A DNA stretch of 64,000 nucleotides from Xenoacremonium recifei (lineage: Eukaryota; Ascomycota; Sordariomycetes; Hypocreales; Nectriaceae), in the NCBI GenBank assembly GCA_012184525.1, contig WOFQ01000038.1, positions 62,001-126,000 on the forward strand. The letters run 5' to 3'. Positions 17,930-30,679 of this stretch are shown here, one piece after another. Position 1 is the first letter of the stretch. The number at the start of each line of letters is the position of its first letter. A model generated the notes under the pieces. The model was not told where the DNA came from and ran no database searches. It saw only the letters and a program-made list of their open reading frames with translations. The position numbers were made by a program, and so were the translations under genes.

Positions 17930-20007
17930 CTATATCCTCACAACCTCGACCCGTGCTCGGTCGAATATCCGGTGGCTGACCATGCCGTCTGCGCTCGAGG
18001 GTATGCTGGGCGGGTAGAGCGTCATGCGCGCGTAGGTGCCTGCGCCGCGACGCTTGGAGAGGTAGCCGGGGTTGATGACGAGGACGCTTTCGACGACCTG
18101 GATTCTGTTAGTTGCGATGTTGAGGCAGGACGGGACGTAGACATGTGACATAACATACCTTGGCGAAAGGGGGGAGCAGACTGGGCACCATCATGACATC
18201 TGGCCGTACGTTGACCATCTCGCCCAGCTTCAGATAACTCACATCCAGCACCGCCCCCGTCGCAATCCCCTCCTCCGTCCCCGTCTTCTGCAACCTCGAC
18301 CGATCCGCCGGCGGAAAAAGCGGGAAATAATGCCTCTGCTCGACCAAATACCGACACAGCCTGCCCATCAAATCCCCCCCGACCGCCCCATGCGCAACCT
18401 CCTCGCCGCGCAGCTGCGACAGCACATCCTGGCTCGACACGCCCAGCACCAGCTCGTTGATGCTCAGCGTCATGGGATTGGTCACGATGCGCACCTGCTT
18501 GGGCAGCCCGAGCTCCTTGCGCGGGATGGTGTCCTGCGGCCAGGAGACGTGCTTGGCGAGGACGTCGCGCACGCTGGGCACGAGGATGATGGTGGCTTGC
18601 GGGTTGGCGGCGGCGAGGCGGGTGAGGGCTGGGGCGACGAGGTAGCGGAAGACGGTGGTCATGGTGGCTGTGTCGGGGTCGACGTTGGCGTCCTCGGGGA
18701 GGTCGAAGTCGCCGGTTGCAATCAGCGGGTGGTCGACGTCGAGGAACGGGCCGGTGAGAACGAGGGCGTCGGCGTAGGTGTCACCCGCGCGGCTGCACAG
18801 CGCGTGCAGCGGCTCGAAGTCGAGGTTGTCGTCGGCGGTATATGGTCCGGAAGCGAAGATGATGGTCAGGGGCGCGGGGTCGGCGTCCGAGTCCATGGCA
18901 TCTGGACCGCCGCGCAGTTTCTCGCGATGGGCTTCCAAGGCGGAGGGCGCGGAGGCGGCGTTGGGGAGCAGCGGGATGTCGAGCATTTCATTAACAACAA
19001 ACTCGTTTCCGGAGGCGTTGCTGCCCCGGAGGGCGACAATCTGGCCGGGGAAGAAGCTCCAGTTGCGAATCTTGTCCATCTTCAGGGGCACCCTCAGGCC
19101 CATGCCCGTCCTCCTCGACGTCTCCAGCACCAACGACGCAGCATTCAGCCTTCCCTCGGTAGAATCCGACGCAATGCGACCAACAGCCACAACCTCGGTG
19201 GTGCTCTGGCTGGCGGCGCTGCCAAAGGCCGACTCGTCGAGGTGGTGGTGCTGCTGGACGAGCGTCATGAAGTCGTCGATGCGGTCGTCCAGCATCTCGC
19301 TCGCCTCCGAGAGCTTCATGGCCAGCGGCTTGTAGGCGAGCTTCTTCTGGTCCGACGCGGCGGTGAGCTTGACGCGAGGCTCGGAAAAGGGTGCTATGGG
19401 AGGTTCGGCGGCGGGGAGGCGGTCGTTCAGGATCTCGACGACTTCGCCGGCGTTGGCTCGTTCGCTGAAAGATATCGCACTGTTGGTGCCCAGTTAGCAG
19501 AAGCTTCCATAAACTTGGATTGGGTCCTACGCACGGCGTTCCGTTCACGTTCATCGCTCTCAACTGCTCGCCCATGCCAGCTGGCGAACTCATCATGCCC
19601 TTGGGCGTCTCCATCTTCCTCTTCAACCCGCTCCCGCTCCCCGGCCCCCTGCCCAGCTTCCCTCCCGTCGCCGGCGTGCTGGGCACCAGGCCATCCAGCA
19701 TACCGAACACATCGCCGCCCTTGACTCCCCCGCGCGGCGTCGCTCCGACCTTGCGTTCCGTCTTGACATGCACTTGACGATGGCTCTTCTCCAGCGCGTC
19801 CTGGATGCTCTGCTTGAGATTGCGCACCGCCGAGAGCGACAGCGCTTGCGTGTCGAGATCCATCTTGATGCAATAGGATTCCCATTTGAAGAAGAGGTCC
19901 TCGGCCGATAGGTCGTGCAGCCGCATCATCGATTCGAGCTCCGCGAGGATGTCGGGCTCAATGGGCTTGTTGGGCGAGAAGAGCGATTGGACGTCGGCGT
20001 CGGCCAT
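17930..20007 (-). CDS. POL12: DNA polymerase alpha subunit B
   Basis: Three exons (20007-19535, 19479-18159, 18097-17930) sum to 1962 nt and encode 653 residues. The N-terminus (LFSPNKPIEPDILAELESM) is the Pol alpha B-subunit N-terminal helical domain. The OB fold follows (KIRNWSFFPGQIVALRGSNASG), then the inactive calcineurin-like phosphodiesterase domain: IIFASGPYT, VLTGPFLDVDHP and IILVPSVRDV, ending LVINPGYLSKRR..GTYARM. This is the family's usual length and order. It tethers the catalytic subunit within Pol alpha-primase, in the nucleus, at replication initiation. Long open frames on the opposite strand are shadows caused by GC-rich codon use. Confidence 0.95.
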
Positions 20008-20631
20008 GATGGGCGGACTGAAGTGGAGAAAACGGGGGAAATTGAGTAGTTTTTGGTAGCTCAGGTAACAGAAGAATGCCTTTAGAACCTAATTCAAGGT
20101 CTGGTTTCCGGAGAAAGGTCTCTTGTTTCGCAGGCAGAGGAGGGATGTTAAGATGTCGAATTGGTGGTGGGGTCTGGGAGACGTGATGCTCGACGCGCTT
20201 AGACGCGTAAAGTGGAAGGGTCACAGTGCGAGGACCGCAATCACATACGCGAGCACTGTCTCTATTAGCACCCATCGTATTGGTTGATACCTTTCATTAT
20301 CATTGCGACCAAATCGGACCTCTTGATATTATAATTGATATCTTTTGAATGCATTCATGAACATTTATGTTCCTAAAATAGTGCCTAAGACTATCTGGTC
20401 ATGCGATAAAACATCGCTCAAAATATCCCGATCCCTTGTTTTCCTTCCTCTGGGGAAGTATTCCTGTTTCCCAACGCCGTTCTGTGTTGTTCGTGTAGTA
20501 AGCCAAATACTCTATCTACGCCATATCTCATGCCCTTTTTCTCTGAAGCAACGCTGTATCATAATCTTCCGTAGTCACATGCTGCGTGGGGTATCCTCAA
20601 AAAGCTGTCCAGTCTCCAAATCGAAGATGCT
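20008..20631. other. Intergenic region between POL12 start and Spt21/Ams2-like stop
   Basis: This holds the POL12 promoter and the 3' flank of the Spt21/Ams2-like gene. Nothing else is recognised. Confidence 0.4.
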
Positions 20632-23600
20632 CTAATCCTCGGTTTCCACGGGAACCTCCGATGTCATGCCCCAATCCGCCCAATTGACCGAGAAGTCGAA
20701 GCCCTGGAGAGTATCCTTAGGCGGGGAGCTGGGCATGCCATTGGGATCTGTGCTGAGAAGGTTCCCGAAATCATAAATCGGACCATCATGTGTGTCGAGC
20801 GCTGGGAGACTGCTGAGATCAAAGTCGCTATGTGCCATGTCAAAGTTCGGCTCCGACAGGACCTGGTTAATAGCCCGGGTGATCGGTGTGTCATAGATCT
20901 GGCTGAAGTTGACTTGGTGGTTGCGAGGACTGCGTCGAGTGCTGCCTCGAGGCGTCTTGGTGGGCGTGCGCTGGAAGCTGGGCGACATCATGCTCCTCAC
21001 AGAACGGAGCGACCGTGAAACGCTGCGCGTAATAGGCCGGTGACTCGGCGTCGGTCGTGTGGGTGTCTTGAAGGGTCCTGAGTGCGCCGCTGACTTGGCA
21101 TTGGGAGGAGGAGTAGACGGCCGGACTGGAGCTGGGCTGCGGAAGAGAGCCTCTAGGTCATCATGCTCAGCACTCGCGTCGCCATGAGTATTGACGGCGA
21201 CGTTTTCTTTCTCCGCTTCTAAACCCTTGTTCTGCCTACACTCAGAAGTCTGAATGTTAATGTCAACTTCTCCGAGGACTTTCATTTCGCCATCCTTTCG
21301 GGGCGACGGAAATAGAAGACGTCGAGTGCTTCCAAGTTGCTCATCTTGTTCCATGTCAATGGCGATGGGGCTCTTGGCTGTGCCGCTTCCTCTACTAGCT
21401 CTGGAATGCGTCGAGCCGGGGTTGGAACGCTCCTCAGCATCATCGTTGGACTGTCCACGGTCATTCGCAGACAGTGGGCCTTCCGATGCTCTGTTCGACA
21501 TGTTCTCGGGCTGCCCGTCCCCTTGTGTGGGAGCGGCCTCGTCGAGCATTTCCGGTCCAAGAGGGTCAGTGGCAATGTACGCCTCCGAAGTTGGGTTGGG
21601 TTGCGAAGCACTCTTGGTACGTGACTTCTTCGGGCGAGGGCCTGCAGCTGGACCGGCTCGCTTTCTGGCTTGACCGAGAGGCCCAAAGCTATTATCCCAC
21701 TTGTCCTGAGGCCGGTGGCTCTTGAATTTGACGAGCCAGATTCCGCAGGGGTTGCATAGAAGTTGCTCTAGCCAGAGACTCTTGTCATCGTCTCGTCCGA
21801 GTGACTTCTTTGTCATTCGGTACGACGTAGGCCTTTCATCCTCATCTCGCTTAAGAATATCAATGGCAGTGACTCGTCCGGGTTTCTCCGAATACTCGAC
21901 ATACTCGGGGGTTCCGTCACGATCTTGAGTCCAGATCTTGCGCCAGGTCGGTGTGTTAATCGCTCCACAATTAGTACAGAAAGGTGGCATCTCGCCATTC
22001 AGAATGGCTTGCTCCAGCCGCTGCTTAATCGACGCCTTCTTGACCTGATTCTTGTTGGATCTCTGCGGAGGTGAGGACGGTGTCGGGAGCGCATCACTGG
22101 GAGGGCAGATTGCCTCTGAGAACGCTGGCGTTGGAAGGTGTAGGAGAGCTGGAGTCGGCCCAATAGGGTCACTAGCAGGGACCGAGACAGTCGCAGCAGG
22201 TCCGATCGAGTTCGACCTACGAAGAGCGGACGCTGTCGTCGACGGCCGAGGACACTCAGGGATAGTCGAGTGTGATAGCGAGGATGGCCCTGCAGGTTCG
22301 CTGGCTGGAACAACAGGAAGAGCTAAAGCGCCAGTGGACTGAGAACGGGCGAGCTGCCGATTTCTCTTCGGTTTCGGAGCTTTTCGAGATGCAGGTTGTG
22401 CTGAGACGGTTTCCTGGGGCATGGGCATTGCCTCCGGCACGGGCTGCAGATTGGATTCCACTGGAGAGCGCTCCTGTTCTTCCTCAACGGGCTCAGTAGC
22501 CTCGGGGGTGAGCTCTGGTACTGCAGCCGGGCTTGGGAGCTTTTCGATGGCATCGGTGGTCGGGGGAGGCGTCGGAGCTAGAGTTGGGGGTGAAGGTCGC
22601 TTTTCAGTTTGAGCACGGATCGGTCGAGGCTGAATAGGCCGTTCCTTTCTCAGTGGTGGTAGTGATGGAGCCTCAGTCTGAGCGTGTGATACTGGGGTTG
22701 GGATCGTCTGGGGTGTGTTGTAGTTGCGAATGTGAACAAACTCGTGGCCGTCAGGGCCTGCTTTTAGCTGAAAAACCTGGCTGGGAATTCCAGTTGAATC
22801 TATAATCTCCATTGGAGCATGGCTCGGAGACCGTGTGCGTCGAGTTTCGTCTTGCAGTTGCTGAAGTGCTTGTAATTGTTGAACCGGAATATCTTCGAAG
22901 AGACCCTCCATATCATCGTTGAGGAAGCTTGATTCTGGCTGGAATCGCGGCGCCTGGGGCATGGGTGGAAGTATGGGACTTGAAGGAGGAGGGCTGGATC
23001 GCATGTAAGGCGTAGTTCGAGCAACTGGAGGAGACGACCGAATATCCTGGGGACTATCCTCGGAGTAATTCGGCGTAGGGGCTCCAGACTCAGGCGAGCG
23101 GCCGTCCTCCTGACTCGGGGAGAGAGCTCGTCCCGGCTTCTGGTTGTTCTGCATAGAGTAGTTTGGGTTGAAGTTCTGGCTAAGAGATGATTCCCTCCTG
23201 AGCTTGCTGGTGTTCTGTGTTCTCGGTGGCAGTCCCATTGGACCTCCCTGAGGCACCGGCGTCGGTGCTCGGGGGACCTCCTGGAGGTGATTGCCTGCGA
23301 TTGCCTCATTGTTTCCCACAGGCCGGAAATTTCGAATAGACCCAGAGGTGCTGGCAGCAACCCTGAGAGAGTCCGGACCAGCGCCGAAAGGATTAGGCGC
23401 AACCTTGTCCACCTTGGTCGTTTTGGCTCGCTTCTTCGAGGGGCCATCCTCCCCTTCAGTCCCGTCCTCATAGCCAGAGGTGTTACCCTCTGCGGGCTTC
23501 TTCCGGGGTCTGCCTCTCGGTCGGCCTGTCGGTGCCCGTTTCCTGGAGCTTCTGCTAGAGGGCCTCGAGGTCGGTGCTTGCTGGGGCGGCAAAGTCGCGG

Positions 23601-24454
23601 GGTTGACAGGAATCGGGGCGATGCGTTGAGGTTCCTGAGGTGCGATGTTTTGTAGGTTTTGCACGTTTTGTGCAACAGGCCCAAATGAGTCTCGACGGTT
23701 CATGGGCATAGAGGAGCCGCCCTGAGACAGCGCCGGAGAGGCAACTCGAGAAACTTGGGCCGAGTGCCCAATTTGGGGGTTGGCCTGGATGAATGAGTTC
23801 CACTCGGCGACGCCCGTAGGGGTCATTGCCTGCTCGACAGGTCGCATCGGCGGCATATCCATGTTCAGCTGTGGCTCTGGGCGCTGCACCTTGGCCGCAG
23901 CCGTGAGTTTGAGCTTCACCTCCAAGGTTTCTCGGTTTCCACCACCAAAAACACCAAGCAGGTTCTGCGTAACGCGGCCCGTGACCATTTTCGGGGGCTG
24001 ACCGCTGCTTTCATTTCGAATCGAGTCCAACGCCCATGACAGCATGCCTTGTCCTACCAATGGCGTGTCCGGTTCTGAGTAGTCGAGGGCGTAGATTGTG
24101 TAGTCTTCGTCTTGACCAGAAAGTTCGGGGCTGCACTCGGTAATAGCTCGCAGGCACACGCGTAGATCGACTACACCGATTGCGGTTCTCTCATCGAGGG
24201 GAATCGTCTGGACCTGAAGCGTCTGAGAGTATCTTGCGAGGCAGTTGACCTTGCCCTCCTTGTCGAAAGTGTAGTGCACCTTGACTATGAGCAAGCGTTA
24301 GCCAGTCGAAATACCTACACGGATGCAGTAGGAGGGACATACGGCCCATAGGTCTGACTTGGAGTCCCGAATTGTCGTATCCCTGAGCTGGAGGCATCGT
24401 CTGGCCATTGTTGTTCCACCCGTTGTTGGGGGCGATGGGCACAGGCGACGCCAT
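20632..24454 (-). CDS. Spt21/Ams2-family protein with GATA-type zinc finger
   Basis: Two exons: a short first one (24454 to about 24346, MASPVPIAPNNGW..LQVRPMG) and a long one (about 24287-20632). An in-frame ATG at 24619 could extend the N-terminus by 55 residues. The N-terminal domain (KVHYTFDKEGKVNCLARY..IPLDE..IGVVDLRVCLRAI..SPEL) is the Spt21/Ams2 module. An AT-hook-like RPRGRPRKK lies near residue 285. A GATA-like finger (CTNCG..TPTWRK..LLCNPCGIW) lies around residue 810-890, with about 70 residues between its cysteine pairs instead of the usual 17-18. The rest is low-complexity and Pro/Ser-rich. Known members, budding yeast Spt21 and fission yeast Ams2, drive histone gene transcription and silencing or centromere function. 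A nuclear regulator of histone genes is the likely role. Confidence 0.85.
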
Positions 24455-26114
24455 CACGGCAGCTCCCTCTTTGTGAGGCTCAGGTCCGGCGAGTCGAGCG
24501 ACAAAGGACCGTGAAGAAGCCGGGACAAGAGGGAATGGGTTGGGTCGTGGAGGCGGAAAGTGGTGTTGAAGGAAAGGTTGAAGGTTTGAAGGGCGACTGT
24601 CTAGAAATTGTGGTGCCAATGGCCCGAGTGTTGGAGGTTATCGAAATGGGGAGGCAGGTGTCATTCTCGTGACGCGCCTGCGTCTAAGTCGCGTTCAGGC
24701 AGAGTGGATCTACCACTTTAGAGACGGGCCTGGAGCGGGCGGGAAGGTGCGACTCGCGGATGAAAAAGCGGCAGGAGCAAACAAAATGTGAAGTTTGCAG
24801 CCGTCGAGGAAGGCGATGTCGGGACCCGAGAGGCGAAGACGTAAAAAAGAAAACAAAAGCTCGGGAGGGTGTGTTGGAGGTGATACACGATAAGATGCAA
24901 CCACCACCGCGCGTAGTTCGATGTTGGGGTGCTGAGATTACCTGTTTGGGCCTTGGTGTGGCTCAGTTCCAGCGCCTCATGGGATGGCGTCAGTGACGTG
25001 GGAGCGCTAACAGGTTAGGCGGTTCCAGGGCGTAAGAGCTGGCGTTAGTGTGCTGAAGCGGGCTCTTGTCCCCGGAGGTCTCGGAGTGGATCCTTCCGTT
25101 CGAGTGGCCCCCGACGCACGGCCAGACGATCGGCCCCGCTTATGCCGCCGGCCGTGACGCTCCGAGCGTGAGGGAGGGACAGGCGCCTTTCGCTGCCTGT
25201 GATCTGGACGAGGGAATGCAAGCCTCCGGAGCCTGCGGCCAGACGCCGGTTAAACACCGCGAGTGAGTAATCCAGCGGCGGCCGGTCTGGTTGGCTAGCT
25301 CACGTGCTCGCGCCGGTGGCCGTTTTGTGAGAGGAGCTGGAGCTGGAGCTGGAGCTGGTCTTAGGCGTTGGCCACGCAACAAGAAATTCGTCGCTCTGGC
25401 TCGGACTTTAGACCCTGCAGTTCCGTGAGCCCAGCAACGAGCAGATGAGCTCTGGAGGAAGCCTGCACGGGCGAAGAGGTTTTGTCGGGGTTTTGTCGTC
25501 GCGATGCTGGGGCGGGTCGCTCCCTTTTATATCCTCCCGCCCAGCTGAGGCCCTCCGCACGCCGCCTATCTCATCTCCATCCCGTAATCTCGCCGTGGAA
25601 CGAGATGGTCATTCATGTGTCTCTCGCCGTTGCGTTGCGTTGCATCGCCGGCCCCGTGCCGCCTGGAGCCTGGCGGTTCTTCGCTTCCGTCTGGACGAGG
25701 CTTTGCTCACGCCCCCATCGCCAGTCGCAAAGTCACCCCTCCATTACAAGGCTCCTAGTTTCCACTGGCACACGCTACCGCCCAATGAAATGAAGCCGCT
25801 CCAAAGCGTGGTTTCTAACCTTCTTGGTGATTTCTTGGTGGTGTCGCCATTTTTATTTCTTTTAGCCGTCTTATCGTCACCATTCCGACACATCGTTAAT
25901 CGCAGCGGATGCAGCTATTTCCACCTCCGATTAATGCCTCCCCACCGCAGCCTCATCACGACCATTTCATCTCATCGCATTCATTTCATCGCGCATATAT
26001 CCATTTCATTCCTTTCTATCAACACAGTGCACAACACGACATCTCCTAGCATCGTGGAGTGGTTTCTATTTTACAAATTACCTCATCTCGTCCCGTCTCT
26101 TTTCCTTACGCCGT
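24455..26114. other. Long 5' region of Spt21/Ams2-like gene and 3' flank of EHD3
   Basis: About 1.66 kb without a supported gene. A plus-strand open frame at 25445-26206 has no family features and overlaps the EHD3 3' end. A GAGCTG hexamer-type repeat (gagctggagctggagctgg) is at 25335-25354. A leader intron for the upstream gene is possible but not demonstrable. Confidence 0.45.
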
Positions 26115-27690
26115 CTACAACTTGCTCGACGCGGACGCTTCTCCATCAACCCAGGCCGCCTTGCCCTTGTTGTTCACGGCCGTCTTGCGACCGACGATCT
26201 CGTTGACTACCTCTGCTACGCCCTGGCGTCCATTCCTTGACACGATGACCTTGCGGGCCAGCTCCTCCTGTGTGCACTCCTCCTGAGACAGCGCCTCCTT
26301 GATCTCATTCTCGGTCGGCACATTTAGCTCAGGGTATGGGTACTCAGAATAGGTGCGGTCGGTGAAGAGCTCGAGGGACTTCTTCTTGAAATCAAAGAAA
26401 GGTTTCGCCACATCGTCTCTGGCGGGAATTGCCGCCAGCGACTCGGGCTTCCACTTGGGCTTCTCCTTTCGAATAAGCAGCGCCTCGACACCCTCGGTGA
26501 AGTCAGGGTGTTGCATGAATTTGGAAGCAATCTGGTGCTCCTTCTTGAAGGCCTCGGCAATGTCCCAGCTGCCTCCTACTCGCATCTGTTGTAGAGTCAC
26601 GTGGACGGCCGTAGGAGATCGCTTCTGCAGCGTGGCCAACTGCTTCTGCGCCCACTCCTCCGTTTGACCCCGCTCGGCCTCCAAGGCAGCGATGATGTCT
26701 TGCACGCTGTCCTTGCTGAAGCACCGGTCAATAGCCCGGCGAACCTCACCACCCAAGTGCATGGGCTGGTCATAAGGCAGGCCAGTGCAGAACTCCTCCA
26801 AGGTCTGGTTGATGAACTTGAGTCGTGTAGGCAGGTCATCGCCATCACGGAATCTCAGCTCAGCCAGACGAGCTTCTAGGTCGGGCAGGCTGGTCGAGTG
26901 CAGGTAGTGTGTGGCGATACCGCTGTAGAAGACGTTGGGGCCAGCCAGTCGGTCGCTGGTCAGCGCCAGGTAGGTACCGACAGATCCGTTCATTCGTGGC
27001 AGGAAGAAGGACGCGCCGACATCGGGGAAGAATCCAATCGTAGTCTCGGGCATGGCGAAGACGGTCTTCTCGGTCGCAATGCGGAACGGTGCGTGGATGC
27101 TCAGACCAACACCACCACCCATGGTGATACCGTCCATGAAGGCAATGTAGGGTTTCTTGTAAGTCGCAATGTAGTGATCGAGCTTGTATTCCAGGGCAAA
27201 GTAGTCAGCCGACTTCTTCCAGCCATCCTGTCCCTCCTTGTTGAACTTGGCCAGCGCCGCAACATCACCACCAGCGCAAAGAGATTTTTCACCAGCACCC
27301 TTCATGACCACCACGTTAGCCATGTCAGACTTCTCCCACTCAATCAACCGCGGTACGATCTTTCGAATCATCGAAGCGTTCAGCGAGTTGAGCTTCTTGG
27401 GTCGGTTGAGCATGACGGTCCGCAGACCATACTTGCTCTCGAATACGACATCGTTCGCTTCGTCTTCGGGGAGCTCTTTGACGGACTGCGCTTCGGTAGA
27501 TAGCTAAACAGCATTTTGTAAGCACAACGAAATCGAGTCGTCATGAAAGAAATGCCCTCACCTGTCGAGCACCTAGCGAGGAGCTGAGGACCTTGGCGTG
27601 TTGGGCCATGTTGAAGCTGCTTCTTGAGCTTCGGTAGCCAGCAGCGTTTGCTGCCGCGCCAGCTCGCACCGCAAGATTTCGAAAGGACAT
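26115..27690 (-). CDS. EHD3: 3-hydroxyisobutyryl-CoA hydrolase, mitochondrial
   Basis: Two exons (27690-27562 and about 27503-26115) with a 59-nt intron at about 27503-27561. The N-terminus MSFRNLAVRAGAAANAAGYRS is basic, hydroxylated and acid-free, a mitochondrial targeting signal. Crotonase-fold signatures follow: TVMLNRPKKLNSL, the oxyanion-hole element CAGGDVAAL, GITMGGGVGLSIHA and PETTIGFFPDVGASFFLPR; the Glu of PETxIGFFPD is the usual catalytic residue. Length of about 500 residues is normal for fungi. It hydrolyses 3-hydroxyisobutyryl-CoA in mitochondrial valine breakdown. It is head-to-head with SMD2 across 356 bp. Confidence 0.93.
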
Positions 27691-28046
27691 TAGTAGTCAA
27701 TTGTCAATGCGCTCATGGAATTGGCCTGCGCATCAACAGTTGAGGTGTGTATAAGGCTTCGGTCAAGGACGGGATACAGCGGCAATGCTTTTCCATCCTC
27801 CGCATCCAGACCAAAATTCGTTCCTAGGCCCGAGGACTGGGGGTAGCTTGCCGAACTTGGACCGGCATGAGCCGTCGGCTACAGTCACGTGCTTAAGAGG
27901 TGGCTTGTAGAGGAGTGGCTGAGTGGCTGGAGATGTCTCCGCCACGTAGACCAATCAGAGCTGTGCGCTCTAGGCCTCGACTTTTTGAGCTTCTGGACCT
28001 CAGCCTCGCGATCGCATCCTCCTTCAAGCGCATCCACGAAGAAAAA
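27691..28046. promoter_or_regulatory. Bidirectional intergenic region EHD3/SMD2
   Basis: These 356 bp separate two divergent start codons and must hold both promoters. No distinct TATA box is evident. Confidence 0.5.
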
Positions 28047-28603
28047 ATGGCGGACGCGAAGATCCAGTACGTACCACCCATCCAAGGCAGAATCGCGTTG
28101 ATACTAACTTTGCCACAGGGAGCTTCTCACGAAGTCTCGCTCAGAACTCACGTATGCATATCCTCGAACCGACCCCGACCCAGACGATCGCGAATGCTAA
28201 CCCTTCCTTGCAGTGAGTACGAGATTGCTCAGCTCGAGGAGCATGAATTCTCCGCCGGACCACTGTCCATCCTCCAGTCGGCCGTGCGTTCGCACACCCA
28301 AGTGCTGATCTCGATCCGCAACAACCGCAAGCTGCTGGCACGCGTCAAAGCCTTCGACCGCCACTGCAACATGGTCCTCGAGAACGTGAAGGAGATGTGG
28401 ACAGAGACTCCCCGGCTAGCGAACGGAAAGAAGGGACGGCCAGTGAACAAGGACCGATTTATCAGCAAGATGTGAGTCATTATCTGGGCTACTCAAGGTT
28501 TCCTGCTGTGATGCTATGAGGACGTGCGTGTTGAAGGACAAGTGCTAACACATACGACAGGTTTCTCCGGGGGGATAGTGTCATCCTGGTTCTTCTTAGT
28601 TAA
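28047..28603 (+). CDS. SMD2: Small nuclear ribonucleoprotein Sm D2
   Basis: Four exons encode 117 residues. Exon 1 starts MADAKIQ, a small second exon encodes ELLTKSRSEL, the third runs YEIAQLEEHEF to FISKM, and the last gives FLRGDSVILVLLS. Sm1 motif: TQVLISIRNNRKLLARVKAFDRHCNMVLENV. Sm2 motif: FLRGDSVILV. The ATG at 28047 is preferred over an upstream in-frame ATG at 27900 because Sm D2 proteins start close to the ELLTKSRSEL helix. It is a core ring subunit of spliceosomal U1, U2, U4 and U5 snRNPs. The second exon is only about 34 nt. Confidence 0.95.
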
Positions 28604-28888
28604 TCTGAAGTTAATGCCTCATGCTTTCTGGGAGGGTTGAAATGATGTATGTACGGTCTTATGGGTGAGACTCACACGGACTACATAGGCGTTGAAAACA
28701 TGTTGATTTTGCACACACGATGAACAGTGTTTCGTTATGCTACACTACCAATTTTCGACATTACGCTTACAGGCTCAAAAAGTACGATCCCTATCCATGT
28801 GCTGGACTGATTCCTCCGCATTTTATCAGTCGATACCTTGTATATCTGCTATTCATACCTTCGGTCTCATCAATCTTCGAAGCTCAAC

Positions 28889-30679
28889 TCAGATCCCAGC
28901 CAAAGCATTGAAGAAAACCGCCAGGCCCCAGGCTCCAGGGTCAGGCACCTGCTGGTAGCCACTGCCACCGACATAGACGGAACGACCCAGGCTGGCCTCC
29001 ATGCCCTTGGTCTCCTCAGCACCCTTCTGCGCAGCCGCAGCGGCCTTCTTCAGGTCTCCAGTTGACTTCAGAGTCTCCACGAAGGGGTACAGGGCGTCGA
29101 CCAGGGTTCGGTCACCTGGTCGCGCAGGTGTGTACCTGCCTAAGTCGGAGCAGCAGTTTTGTAGAGCCGTGGCCCAGGACTCAGGAGTGATATCTCCGGG
29201 GGAGATGCGACGCATGGCGTGGACCATGCAGTTGAGGAAGATGGCGTAGAGCGCACCTGACGTGCCGTCCATGTTGTTCTCGACAACGGGCACAATGCCC
29301 GCAATGTCGACTACAACATCACCGGTGAGTTTGTGCTCCTTGAGGTGCTTGATGATGGCTGTATAGGACTGTTAGCTCAGTTCTTCCACTTTCCGAATAC
29401 TTCACGTACCTTCAGCGCCGCGCTGCAGACCAATGCCACAATCTCCATCACCAACTACGGTGTCATACTTGGTTACGTCGGGCTCAGCCTTGATGACACT
29501 CTCAAGAGCGCGAATCAGGGCAGTCTCGGCCGTAGAGGCGTCCATCTTGACACCGCTGGGTTTCGTCTCGTTAGCCTCGTCAGGGTGACCTGTTCGGGTG
29601 GCAGTGTTCTTGGCCTCCCAGGTGGTCTTCTTGACAGGTGCAGCCCATCCTGCAACCTCAGTTGGGTCGTCAAGCAGCTCAATCATGCTCGGTCCACCAA
29701 TATCGGTGTTGACCACGTTGAGAAGACTGATGCTGAAGCCCAGGCCATTAAGACTGGTCATGTAGGTGCCGCAATATACTCGGACAGGCCGGATGTTGTG
29801 CTTCTTCTCCAGTTGGCTGACAACCTCAGCGGTGATACCACCCATCTCGAGCACACTGACACCGCCGAGGTTGTTGATCATCAGAACCACCTCGTTTGAG
29901 TTGACATTTACAAAGGCGCGGTCTTTGTCGCCCTGGTCCAGCAGCTGTGTGAGCATTGTGCTGACCATCTCGGGCAGCTCCAGCTTTGCGCGGTGGGAGC
30001 CGGGCTCGTTGTGAATGCCCATACCGACCTCGACCTCGCCAAGCTCGAGACCGTCCTCGTTGCTGACAGCACGGCCAGGGACATGGACGTGCTCCAGACT
30101 GGCTCCCACGCTGACCAGGTTGTTGGCCACCAGGTTGGCGACCTTGGTGACTTCTTGTAGCGATCGTCCTCGCGCAGCCAGAGCACCGGCGATCTTGTGA
30201 ACGAGGACAGTGCCTGCAATTCCACGACGTCCGACCTTGCCCGCCTTCGCGCGGCCGACACCAACATCGTCGCCCACGATGACCATCTCAACACTGAGAC
30301 CAGCAGCCTTGGCCTTTTCAACTGCCATGCCGAAGTGCAGCACATCACCGGTGTAGTTCATGATGATGACCAAAACACCCTTCTCAGTGTCTACCCGGGA
30401 CGTAATAGCTGTCCGGATCTGCTCTGTCGCGGGACTGGCGAAGATGGTGCCGGCTACAGCAGCAGAAAGCATGCCACTGCCCACCATGGCGCCGAACGAG
30501 GGCTCATGGCCGGAACCACCGCCAGAAATCAGCGACACCTGAGCGGCCTCATTTGTAGGACGGCGGTAGACAATCTTCTCCTCGGCATCAACAGCCAGTG
30601 AGGGGTTGGTGAGAGTCAGGCTATGGAGGGCAGAGTTGACCAGGTGGGTAGGGTCGTTGATGAAGTGCTTGGCCGACAT
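28889..30679 (-). CDS. DAK1: Dihydroxyacetone kinase (glycerone kinase)
   Basis: Two exons (30679 to about 29407 and about 29360-28889). The DhaK domain shows SLISGGGSGHEPSF (residues 49-62) and the motif GIHNEPGSH, whose His forms the hemiaminal with the substrate. The DhaL ATP-binding domain starts around residue 400 with YDTVVGDGDCGIGLQRGAE, with Asp residues that bind Mg-ATP, and continues VVENNMDGTSGALY. Length of about 580 residues is standard for eukaryotic single-chain DAK. It phosphorylates dihydroxyacetone or glyceraldehyde in the cytosol, linking glycerol dissimilation to glycolysis and detoxifying DHA. Confidence 0.95.

Noticed and set aside
18330..19724. 464-codon open frame on the plus strand opposite POL12
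   Set aside because: It mirrors the third-position GC bias of POL12, has biased Gly/Val/Arg composition and no family motifs; POL12 exons explain the region fully.
25445..26206. 253-codon plus-strand open frame
   Set aside because: No signal peptide, domain or repeated feature; it runs into the EHD3 3' end and has Ser/Arg/His-rich random-looking composition.
27900..28046. N-terminal extension of SmD2 from an upstream in-frame ATG
   Set aside because: Sm D2 proteins start close to the first helix, and the extension overlaps the short bidirectional promoter region with EHD3.
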